Of a stretch of 64,000 nucleotides of DNA, positions 31,547 to 41,301 are shown one piece after another (positions within the stretch are counted from its first letter, which is position 1; each line of letters starts with the position of its first letter). Below the pieces are notes generated by a model. The model ran no database searches. It saw nothing but the letters and a program-made list of their open reading frames with translations, and was not told where the DNA came from. The stretch comes from Mesorhabditis belari (Eukaryota > Nematoda > Chromadorea > Rhabditida > Rhabditidae). The stretch covers positions 631,501 through 695,500 of the forward strand of contig CAUEEP010000932.1 of NCBI GenBank assembly GCA_958450365.1. Reading direction: 5' to 3'. The position numbers were made by a program, and so were the translations under genes.

Positions 31547-33800
31547 AAATGAATGAATTAAAAGAAATAGAAAAAAGAATATTCGTTGATGAGATCTAAA
31601 AGCTTTTGAATTAATAGAAAAATAATGGAAAAAGAATAGAAAAATGAAAAGTAAATGAAATGTAAAGGATTGAAAATTGTGTTTCAAATAATAGGTACTC
31701 CAGAAAGATCTTTAGAAGTTAATGCTAGCGATGCCATCCAGAAAATCTTTTCGCTTCTTTTCGTACTTTTTGTACTTTTTGTACTAGATTTTCAGAAAGA
31801 CATTCAAAATTGGAAATTGAACAAGAAACACTTTATTTTAGAGAAATTTTATTTAGAGAAAACCATAAGTTAATTGATGAATTTGTTATTTTTTGCGAAA
31901 AGGAACGAAAAGAATTTCTGAAAAGCTTAATAGTTGCAAAAAAATGATTTAAATAAAAATAGTGAAAAGATATTGGATAAATGAGCGAAGAACTGGTTTT
32001 GGCTTTAAATGGATGCCTCAAAAGAAAAGTTTCAAGCAACTCTTACACAAAAATCAAAGCTCTGTTAGAGCTTTGATTTTTGAAGGATGAAATCTCATTT
32101 GTCTTGGACTAGAGTTAGTCACGGAAAATTAGCTTTGGAACAACCATAGTACTAACAGTTTATGGTGTTCTAGGAAAGGCCTGGATAGGACTTGGCCTAA
32201 ACAGGACTGGACAGGACCTGGTCTAAACAGGACTGGGCATGAACTGGCCTAAACAGGACTGGACAGAACTTGGCCTAAACAGGATTGGGCATGAACTGGC
32301 CTAAAGAGGCCTGGACAGGACCTATCTTAAAGAGGCCTGGACAGGACCCGGCCTAAAGAGGCCTGGAAAGGACCTGGCCTAAAGAGGCCTGACCAGTTCT
32401 GGTCAGGCCTCTTTAGTCAGACCAAGCTCTAGCCTGGTCTGTCCAAGCACGGTCAAATCATGTTCCAACGGGGCTCTAGGATTTGTAAGTCACGGTAGAT
32501 TAGGGATGTTTCAACCGAGTCCAATCAAACGCAACTCTCTTCTAGTCTGCCCAGGAAAACAATCAAAGTGCCAAGAATTGTATCCGGTTGTCAATGGGCA
32601 AAGATGTGCTGGTTAAGATCTTGGTCAAGAACCAGATCCTGGCTTCTGAAAGCCAGGACCTGGTTTCTGATCAATCTCTAGCCTGATCTGGGACCTGGCA
32701 AAGCCCGAAAAATTGGCCTAGTACCAGTTTGTCTTGGCCAACAAATTGTATCCAGTTATCAGGACAAAAATCTTTAAAAGCGAGTAGATCAATGGGTGCA
32801 TTCTCAAGAGGAAAAGGAGCCTCGTGGTGATTTTATGAAAAAGGGATAGGAGAAAAGAGAAAATTGGGGAAAATCTATGGGGAAAATGGGGGAAAATGAA
32901 GAGAAGAATACAGTCTGACCTAGATCCGATCATTCTCCTCGATCTATCGAATGAACGAATCTATCGAATCGTTTTGAATGGAAAGGGGGACAAAGAATGA
33001 GACGAGGATCTTCTCCGTCTTCTCCTCTATCTTCTCCGTCTTTTCCTTCACCTTTTCCCGCATAACTGGATGATTTCGCTTTCGACCGGATTTTTCCAAA
33101 TCTCTTTAGCTTAATCTTAAAGATAAAGAATTGAAAATAAGAGTTTTAAATGGCTCTTATTTTTAAATGGCTTTTATACTTGAAATGCTTGAAATTTAAT
33201 GCCAATTTTTTTTCTTTTTAAACAAAATCTAATCTTTTAGTCTATTTTTACGATAAAAACTTCAAAAAAAACAAAAAAAAGCAAAAAAAACAAAAAAAGC
33301 AAAAAAATAAAAAACAATGTTTCAAAGTTTTGGAATAAAAAAAAATTTCTTGAGGTCAATAAAAAAAAAAAAAAAAAAAATGAAAAACGAAATTTTTGGT
33401 TAGTCGAATGTTCGTTTCCGTTCTTTTTTTGCAATGAGACAACGCCTCGGTCAGTTTTCTATCAATTTCCGCTCAATTTCTTCAAAAAAACTATCAGCTC
33501 ATCAATAGTTTGTAAAAGAAAAAAATAAAAGAGCTAAAAGCTAAAAGAAATCGGAAATTTCTCAAAGATATCACTTTCTTTTCTCTCTTTTCTAGATTTT
33601 TGTGCTTTTCTTTCTAAATCCTCGTTCTCTGTCTGTAATTTTCCAAAAATTTCCCCAAATTTCTCTCTCTAAATTTTTCTTCAAACGGTGACGAAAGAAG
33701 CAAAGCATTTTTCGAGTCGAATTTGCTAAATTCCCCCGATTTTTGCTTGCTTTTTGCTCGCTTTTTGACTTCTTTTTGATAAGAATTAGTAGAGAATACG
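31547..33800. other. AT-rich intergenic region upstream of MPI
   Basis: It should hold the MPI promoter next to 31546, but no motif stands out. It includes the array at 32160-32400, a poly-A run near 33360 and A-rich stretches. Reading frames here are low-complexity and not convincing. Confidence 0.5.
32160..32400. repeat. About 25-bp minisatellite, GGCCTGGACAGGACCTG type
   Basis: About nine units mix GGCCTAAACAGGACTGGACA and AGAGGCCTGGACAGGACC. A short inverted copy follows at 32,391-32,410 (GACCAGTTCTGGTCAGGCCT). Confidence 0.85.
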
Positions 33801-33804
33801 ATAA

Positions 33805-34315
33805 AAAGTGTTTACAATAGTTTACAATACAATAGCTACAAGACAATACGATACAATACAATACGATGTTTGCAACAGTACAAGACAGTACAATACAATG
33901 TTTACAATAGTACAATACAAGACAATACAATGTTTACAATCGATACAAGAGAAAACAATATAACTGATTAACATACCATACAATACAATGCTACAATACA
34001 ATACAATACAATGTTTACAACAGTACAATACAAGACAATACAATGTTTACAACAGTACAAGACAATACAATACAATGTTTACAATAGTACAATACAATAC
34101 AATACAATGTTTACAATCGTTACAAGACAATACAATACAATGTTTACAATAGTACAAGACAGTACAATACAATGTTTACAATAGTACAAGACAGTACAAT
34201 ACAATGTTTACAATAGTACAAGACAATACAATACAATGTTTACAATCGTTACAAGACAATATAATACAATAAAATGTCTACAATAGTACAATACAATGTT
34301 TACAATAGTTACAAC
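33805..34315. repeat. ACAATACAATGTTTACAATA array
   Basis: Repeats of about 28-35 bp contain ACAATACAATGTTTACAATA, TAGTACAAGAC and TCGTTACAAGAC. About 15 units are present. The reading frames on the minus strand (CIVLYC-like) are artefacts of this array. Confidence 0.9.
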
Positions 34316-34756
34316 AGTCTCTAATTGCTCAAATTCATTGATAAATGAAAATCAAATGAAAATGAAATAAAAAGAAGCAAATGAAAACAAAAATTAATAT
34401 CGAATCAATCAAAAAAAACCAAAAATCAATCAAAACTCAAATTAATTTGAAACATCGTTTTTCCAAATTCCTAAATTTCAATTTTTTTTTTGCAAAAAGC
34501 AGTGAAATTAATATTGAAAAGTGCAGGTAAAAATTTGAAACTGAAATTTTTTTCTTTCTTGCAAATTCTGTAATTCTTGAAATACTTTAATCAGTCCTCA
34601 ATCTTGTTGTATTCTTAGTTTGATCGTTTAAAAAAATACAATCTTTCGCCAATATTAACAATTTAATCAAAAAAAATTCGACAACAAATGAAAATCAATG
34701 ATAACAAGCTAATAAAAACAAAGATCAATGCAGAAGAAATTTTTTTTTTACAAAAT

Positions 34757-36475
34757 GAAGGGGTGGCGGCTATTTTGTGTGAAATTTTTTGCCCAACTTG
34801 TCATAACTTTCTTCTAAGTAGGCCATTCTTTATGCTTTTAGTATCATTTTGTAGGTAAAAGCCAGGACATGCGTTTTATACCCCTTCTACCGTAATCTTG
34901 TCTCTATTTTTTTATCCACTTTTTGTTTGATTCTATGAGGGTATAATAAAGGATATTGAAAGATAAAAAGCTCCTTTAAAGCTCCTTTATAGTCCCTATT
35001 TAGTTCCTATAAAGCTCCTTCAAGGTGATTTTTTTGATGTGGATTGATTGAATAAAAAAAGAGACAAGATTACGGTGGAAAGAGAAAGGGGACACGGTTT
35101 AGTCGAGACAAATTATTCAAGATAATTTGATGGGGTAGGCTTTCGGACATTTTATTTGCGCAACTCGCCATAACTTTCTTCTAAATCGGCCAATCTTTAT
35201 GATTTTAGTGTCATTTTGTAGATCTTAACAAGTGCAACAAAATGACACTATGTGACATGAGATAAACCAAAAGATTTTTTAATTACTTGACGCTCAAATC
35301 GTAAAATATGATAAACACGTAAATCTTTATGAAATATATTTTCCAAACTCTGCTGAGCTTTTGAAAAAAAGTTCATGTTTCAAAGTTATTAAAGCGAAAA
35401 CCGCTTAACGCATTTCTAATGACCTTTGCCGGGAATAGCTACTTTGCGCCAGATCTTTTGCATGACTTTCCATAACTTTCTTCTAATTGGGCCAATCTTT
35501 ATGATTTTTATGTCATTTTGTAGATCATTTTGTAGGTAAAAGCCAGGACATGCGTTTTATACCCCTTCTACCGTAATTATACCCCTTCTACCGTAATCTT
35601 GTCTCTATTTTTATCCACCTTTTGTTTGATTCTATGAGGGTATTATAAAGGATATTGAAAGATCAAAAAAAGTGGATTGATTGAATAAAAAAAGAGACAA
35701 GATTGAATAAAAAAGAGACAAGATTACGGTGGAAAGAGAAAGGGGACACGGTTTAGTCGAGACAAATTATTCAAGATAATTTGATGGGGTAGGCTTTCGG
35801 ACATTTTATTTGCGCAACTCGCCATAACTTTCTTCTAAATCGGCCAATCTTTATGTTTTCGATGTCATTTTGTAGATCTCAACAAGTGCAACAAAATGAA
35901 ACCAAAATTATACCAAAACAACCAAAACATCATAAAGATTCTTTGCGCGACGGGGTCGTTTGCGCAACTCGCCATAACTTGCTTCTCAGTGAGCCAATCT
36001 TTATGATTTTAGTATCATTTTGTAGATCTCAACAAGTGCAACAAAATGACACTATGTGACATCAAACCAATCAAACCAATCAATTTTTCAGGAAAGAGAG
36101 AAAAACAAAAAAAAAATGATGTTTTTACAAGGAACAATAAAAAAATGGATGAGCAACAAATAGAAAATGGGTTGCTGGGGGTACGGTAGCAAAAAGGCAA
36201 CTCGAAATTTGGGGTATAAACGAATTTTGGCTTGCTTATATTCTAAATCTTAGGGGTAGGCTAGTTTCCGCCATTCTTTTTTGGCGCAACTGGGTCGTTT
36301 GCGCAACTCGCTACAACTTTCTTCTAAGTAGGCCAATCTTTATGATTTTGATGTCATTTTGTTGCATTTGTTGAGATCTACAAAATGACATCAAAATCAT
36401 AAGGATTGATCCACGTAACGGGAAGTTATGGCGAGTTGCGCAAAAAATTTGGCGCAGACAGAAAGATAGACAGAA

Positions 36476-36509
<34 letters not shown>

Positions 36510-37050
36510 TAAGCGGGTTACTGTAGCTGCCACCGACCAAAATGGCATCAAAATTATAAAGATTGGTTGACTTAGGAGAAAGTTATGACGAGTTGCGCAA
36601 ATAAAATGGCGGAAATTAGTCACCCCCAAATGAGTTTAGTTAGTGTTTAGCTACTGTTTAGCTACTGTTTAGCTACTTTGTAAACCTTTAAAAGCACAGA
36701 AGTTTAGTAGAAGTTGAATGTTTTGTGTCAGAGAATAGAGGGAAAATGGTCAGAGAATAGAATAGAGGGAAAATGGAAAATGGAAAATGGACATGAAACA
36801 AAATGACAAAATTTCTTTCGAATAAGGATAAAAACATAAAGATTCGCTCACTTAGAAGAAAGTTATGGCAAGTTGCGCAAAAGATCTGGCGCAAAGTAGC
36901 GAACTCCGACAGTTATTATTATTAGACAGGGAGTTATTAGAAATGCGTTAAGCAGTTTTCCTTTAAAAACTTTGAAACATGAACTTTTTTTCAAAAAGCT
37001 CAGCAGAGTTTGGAAAGAATATTTCACAAAGATTTACGTGTTTATCATCT
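34757..37050. repeat. Cluster of nested inverted and direct repeats
   Basis: A core of about 100 bp, containing GCGCAACTCGCCATAACTTT and GGCCAATCTTTATGATTTTA, recurs at least six times. Direct copies lie near 34,790, 35,160, 35,465, 35,815, 35,960 and 36,305; inverted copies near 36,430, 36,590 and 36,865. A block of about 270 bp holding CCGTAATCTTGTCTC, its inverse and GGTAGGCTTTCGGACATTTT is duplicated at 34,880-35,170 and 35,570-35,820. The 15-bp CCGTAATCTTGTCTC also occurs at 62,419. No protein is encoded. Confidence 0.85.
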
Positions 37051-37149
37051 TTTTACGATTTGAGCGTCAAGTCTTTTTCATTTTTTTCCTTGTTAACTTT
37101 GAGACAAACAAAATAAACTGTATTCCCGAGAGATTGTGGCACATTTGAT

Positions 37150-37760
37150 ACCCACCGCTTTTTCCATTGGCAATCCAACTTTGGGCTTAAATTTCTTGGT
37201 GTTGGCTTGTTCAATTTAAATAGTTTTTGTACCAATCGATAGAGAAAGACTTGGTGCATCTAATGACACCAATAACTTAGAAATTGGACAGCCCAACACC
37301 AAGAAATTTGAGCTCAAAGTTGGATTGCCAATGACAGGGTGGAGCGTGCATCAAATGTCCTGCAATCATCAAATACTAGACATGGGCGCTACACTACAAG
37401 ATCTACAAGATACAAACTACAAGATCAGACTACAAAAGATTGTAGATTGTAGGGGGGCGTGGCGCGTATAAAAGGTCCATCGCCCCGCCACTTTGCCATT
37501 GGCAATCCAACTTTGGGCTTAAATTTCTTGGTGTTGGCTTGTTCAATTTAAATAGTTTTTGTACCAATCGATAGAGAAAGACTTGGCGCATCTAACGATA
37601 CCAAGAAAATTGAAATTGGAAAGCCCAACACAAAGGTATTTGAGTTTAAAGTTGGATTGCCAATGGGATGGTGGAGCGCATCAAATGATACCAAGATTCA
37701 TGAATGATACAAAGAATATTTCATTTGAATAGCGCAACACAAAGATATTTGAGTTTAAAG
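37150..37760. repeat. Tandem copies of an inverted-repeat element
   Basis: CCATTGGCAATCCAACTTTG and its inverse (AAAGTTGGATTGCCAATG) bracket a unit of about 180 bp containing GACTTGGTGCATCTAATGAC. Two good copies (about 37,156-37,340 and 37,490-37,665) and a third partial one (37,680-37,780) are present. Confidence 0.75.
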
Positions 37761-37987
37761 TTAGATTGCTAATGGGAAACGGTGTTGGGTGCTTATCAGA
37801 TGTCTGATAACCTTCGCGAGATGGTTACGATTTTGAAAAAGAAAGAGCTCAAAAGTTTTTGACGACTCAGACGACGACGACTTTGACGAGTTTAATATAA
37901 ATGGAAAATTCAGAAGATGCAAATAAATATTTCTTTTAATTTAAATAAAACAAATGCAATCCGGAGAAAATTGTTAATTTTAAAAGA

Positions 37988-38470
37988 ATGATTTTTAAAA
38001 AGTTCGATATTTATTCTAAATATTCTAGCTTTACTTATGAGGAGAGACTTGCTTTTTTTGAACTAAAAACTTTACAGCATCGTCGCTTTGTCATTGATTT
38101 AGTCGAAACTTTCAAAATCCTCCGTTGTAAACAGATTAGCCCTTTGTTTATAGACTTTTTCAAATTTAAACCGCGGTCAGGGCCCAGAAGTGGCTCATTC
38201 CTTTTGCAAATTCCCTTTGCTTCCAATGCCTCTTTATCAAATTCATTTCCCGTTAGAGCCGCTAGATTATGGAACTTGCTCCCAAACGACATACGAGAAA
38301 TTCAGTCGCTTTTCATATTCAAGAAACGTATCGATGCTTTAGATCTAGTGGCTCTTTGCCGTAAGTAATTGGCTTATTGATTTCAGTATGTATTGTATGA
38401 TTAAGTATCACTGTGCATTTCTCTATGATTTCTTTCACTTTATCGTTTGAATAAAGTATTATTATTTACT
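37988..38470 (+). pseudogene. 3' coding end of a non-LTR retrotransposon
   Basis: A 126-codon frame ends with the C-terminal signature of LINE reverse transcriptase proteins: YEERLAFFELKTLQHRRFVI, then FPVRAARLWNLLPNDIREIQ and a final FKKRIDAL helix. The upstream reverse transcriptase domain is missing, as in a 5'-truncated copy. The 3' end runs to a TATTATTATTTACTG-type tail with AATAAAG before it. Other fragments of this kind lie at 38835-38960, 40030-40220 and 52297-52496. Confidence 0.88.
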
Positions 38471-38514
38471 GAATTTACTGAATGGGATTAATATAAATAC
38501 TTTATTCAGAAAGT

Positions 38515-38774
38515 AGGCCAGATGGCCGACCGGTTAGGAGTCTTGTCTCTTAAGCGGAAGGTCGAGGGTTCAATCACTCTGGCAAGATAAAAATGTTTCT
38601 TTTTCCCACCAAGTGGGTTTTTTCTTTCACAACATTTGGGTAATAGGGGTAAATAGGGGTGAGAACGGCCGCAGTGCCATAAAATTGTGTGTTTAACCTT
38701 TATGTCTTATTATGTACCCTTTGTTTGTATCACATTATTGGTTTTCAATAAATGTATTTTTAAAAAAAAAAAAA
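38515..38774 (+). mobile_element. tRNA-derived SINE-like element
   Basis: The head resembles a Leu/Ser-type tRNA: TGGCCGACCGGTTAGG (A-box-like) and AGGGTTCAATC (B-box-like) about 34 bp apart, with GCCAGA and TCTGGC able to pair as an acceptor stem. The T-arm does not pair well. The body of about 180 bp ends CAATAAATGTATTTTT and a run of 13 A, as expected of a retroposed transcript. It lies directly after the LINE 3' fragment, so it may share that machinery. Confidence 0.65.
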
Positions 38775-38834
38775 AGAAAGAAATAAAGTGCGAAAACGAC
38801 ATGAAAAATGTACTAGATAAAAGTACTAGATAAA

Positions 38835-38960
38835 AGATGACAAATTCACTTAAAATGCAACGAAATAGCCCTTTTAAAATCAGACACGGTGGAGATCAAA
38901 CGCAACTTGTCGCGAAGGGCATTCCAAACTTTAGTCACACGATTTACAAAGCTCTAGAGG
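38835..38960 (-). pseudogene. Second LINE C-terminal fragment
   Basis: The minus strand reads FVNRVTKVWNALRDKLRLIS and TVSDFKRAISLHFK before a stop. This is the W-N-x-L-x...S-x-x-x-F-K-x-x pattern of non-LTR retrotransposon C-termini. It is in the opposite orientation to the fragment at 37988. Confidence 0.75.
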
Positions 38961-39012
38961 ATTTAGAGGATTTAGAGAAAGCAGATTCGGGATGCAAGAT
39001 AAAAACGATAAT

Positions 39013-39543
39013 ATTGGGTTGGGGACTATGACTCGGCGGACAAAAGAAAGGCAAATTTATTGAACATAAAACCATCAATTCATTCCAAATAATTTCCATT
39101 ATTATTGACGACTTCTGCCCATTTTACAGGCAATTTGCGGATTCCTCCTTCGTAGTAGGATTTTGGTTTGTGTGTGAGACAAGTGTGAGACTCAAAAATG
39201 GAGGACTGGAGATGTCCCAGTTTGTCCAGTTTGAGCACTTTCTTCAAAAGAAACCCCTTTTGGTGTCAATAGAAAAGTTGTAGAGAATCAAAAATTAGGC
39301 TTATAGCCAAATTTCCAAAAAGATACACTTAGTAGTTTCGTTTAAAATGCAAGTTTTGTGAAAATTCGTAAATTTGGCATTTCTTGAAAACCAGTGTTTG
39401 AATCGTTCTGAAAATTTGGATATAAGCTTGATTTTTGATTCTCTACAACTTTTCCATTGACACCAAAATGGGTTTCTTTTGAAGAAAGTGCTCAAACTGT
39501 CACATATGACATTTTGTCCGCCGAGTCATAGTCCCCAACCCAA
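39013..39543. mobile_element. MITE with family A body but different terminal repeats
   Basis: A 531-bp element flanked by TA. Its first and last 32 bp are perfect inverted repeats beginning TTGGGTTGGGGACTATGACT. Inside, from about 39,050, it is nearly identical to the family A element at 23298-23824. Only the first nine terminal bases (TTGGGTTGG) agree between the two. Confidence 0.92.
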
Positions 39544-39589
39544 TATAAACGATTATATAAATGACCAGATCCTAATTGAACCTAATTGC

Positions 39590-39900
39590 ACCAATTGCTT
39601 GTTTGTTTTTTTGTTTCTTTGTTTGTTTCATTAGAAAAACCAATCATTTTTCTACAAAATAACACTAAAGCGGGTTTAAAATGTCTTATGTCTGGCTTTT
39701 TTTGGGAGCCTGAAGTCGGGTAGTCAAAATGGGTGACGTCTTGATGATACGGACACTTTAGCTTTAGAAAAGACACACTTTAGTTAAGGAAACCTATCTT
39801 GATGTCAAGAGATAAAAGATAGAGCACAAAAAGATTTGTATATAGTCAAAATTTCAGAGAATTTGATTCAGCCAATTTCTTTGTAGACGTTTATATTATC
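39590..39900. repeat. Relic of a mariner-like MITE (family D)
   Basis: It shares CGGGTTTAAAATGTCTTATG, GCCTGAAGTCGGGTAGTCAA and the AGATAAAAGATAGAGCACAA region with the elements at 57059-57580 (inverted there) and 58522-59043, but lacks clean terminal repeats. Confidence 0.75.
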
Positions 39901-40029
39901 CGATAAAGAGCCACGCCTAGTCGCCAAAAGCCTCGAGTTTAGCCGAAAAAAGAGGGTTTTGATGTTTTCCTTTTACAATTTTAAAGCACTCAACCAAATC
40001 TAATGATAAGACGGCGTTGTTCTAAGGTT

Positions 40030-40220
40030 TCAAGTGAGAAAAGTTTCAATCTATGTACCTGACGGATGAGTAGTTAGCAAAATCAATTTTGAATAGTGCT
40101 ATTCGAGTAAAGTTTTTCTGAACATTTTCAATTTTGTCGATTAGGGACTTAGAAATAGGTGACCAAATTAAAGAAGCATACTCGAGGATCGGGCGAACGT
40201 AGTTAATAAAGCATTTCCTA
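40030..40220 (-). pseudogene. LINE reverse transcriptase C-terminal region fragment
   Basis: The minus strand encodes KCFINYVRPILEYASLIWSP, then ISKSLIDKIENVQKNFTRI. This is the Y-V-R-P-I-L-E-Y-A-S-x-x-W-S-P landmark found just after the reverse transcriptase domain of many jockey/CR1/RTE-type elements. In an intact element it would lie immediately upstream of the part seen at 37988. Confidence 0.85.
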
Positions 40221-40796
40221 TATATTTCCTATATGGTAGAAATATTTCTTTGTTGAAAAAAATGCAAAAATCTCGCTGAGTTTTCTTTTTGTTTTCTTTC
40301 TTTTTAAGATCTAATCTATTCTAATAAAGATTTGCATAGATATGAGGGAAAAAAAAAACAAGAATTCTCGCTACGAAATACATAAAATCTTTGTTGAGTG
40401 AGAAGTGCTGAAATGCTGAAATGAATGACAGAAAAAGCTTCAAGAATGGCTCGCATGGCTTATGAGATTTAATCGCTGGCAAAAAGAAAAAGATAGAAAG
40501 ATCTAAAGATAGAGAAAGGTAAATCAAGATGAAGATGAAAGGTAAATCAAAGATTAAAAACAAATTTTGAACAAAATAGCCAAAGTTGTTAAATAGCTCA
40601 ATGTACGGGGTGATTAAATTGAATCTAGGGGCTTGCATTTGAAAGATTATTTTGAAACGAGATTTTGGTACATTTTCGGTTATCCGAGGTTTGAGCATAG
40701 TGAGTAGTAAGATTTTGGGTTAATCCGCTTCGGATGGATGGAGGCTTTTGTGGGATCGGATCGTGGTCGGGGGCGGTCGGGATTCGATCTATTGGG

Positions 40797-41045
40797 TGAT
40801 GGCGTCTGATGATGGCGTCTGATGATGGAGTCTGATGATGGCGTCTGATGATGGCGTCTGATGATGGCGTCTGATGATGGCGTCTGATGATGGCGTCTGA
40901 TGATGGCGTCTGATGATGGCGTCTGATGATGGAGTCTGATGATGGCGTCTGATGATGGAGTCTGATGATGGCGTCTGATGATGGAGTCTGATGATGGCGT
41001 CTGATGATGGCGTCTGATGATGACGTCTGGTGTGATGGTGTCTGG
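40797..41045. repeat. 13-bp minisatellite, open in three minus-strand frames
   Basis: Unit GATGGCGTCTGAT, about 19 copies with a few GGAGTCT variants. Since 13 is not a multiple of three, all three frames translate to the same 13-residue peptide (DAIIRRHHQTPSS) in different phase, and none contains a stop. The long frames over this stretch are therefore artefacts. Confidence 0.95.
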
Positions 41046-41080
41046 CATGATGGCGTCGGATGGTGGCGTCGGGTGGTACC

Positions 41081-41301
41081 TGGCCCTTTCCCTTTACTGA
41101 TTCCAAAAGCGGACACCTATCTATTGGAAGCGTGTGCCAGATGGCGAGTGATTACCCGGCCGCGCAAAGAGCGCACAAAGAACACCTCACCACTCATTTA
41201 CAGGGAGTGCTTCTTGGCCTCTCTACTCTCTTTGCTTTGTACAGCTTCAAAATAAAGATATTTAACTGTAAATTTGTACCTGAGGGTTTTCAGGATCAGT
41301 G
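41081..41301 (+). CDS. Candidate terminal exon, possibly SEC31/SRA1-type helical domain
   Basis: A GC-rich island in AT-rich sequence. The frame reads GHLSIGSVCQMASDYPAAQR, then AHKEHLTTHLQGVLLGLSTL and FALYSF, ending at TGA 41299-41301. The succession of short helices with DYPAAQRAHKEHL recalls the helical domain at the C-terminus of SEC31 and in SRA1 (D/Y-x-x-A-x-x-x-H). An acceptor is possible at ATTCCAAAAG or at TGTGCCAG before ATG 41130. No upstream exon is identifiable, because the 13-bp array lies right before it. It could also be a stray fragment. Confidence 0.3.

Noticed and set aside
33592..34043. Frames rich in CIVLYC and NIVLYC
   Set aside because: They translate the ACAATACAATGTTTACAATA array.
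38515..38590. A functional tRNA-Leu or tRNA-Ser gene
   Set aside because: The A and B boxes and acceptor stem are suggestive, but the T-arm has mismatches, the variable arm is wrong for Leu or Ser and the element continues to a poly-A tail, so a SINE fits better.
40625..41116. Three overlapping minus-strand frames rich in RRHHQTPSSDAI
   Set aside because: They come from the 13-bp array, which has no stop in any frame of that strand; flanking parts show no coding pattern.
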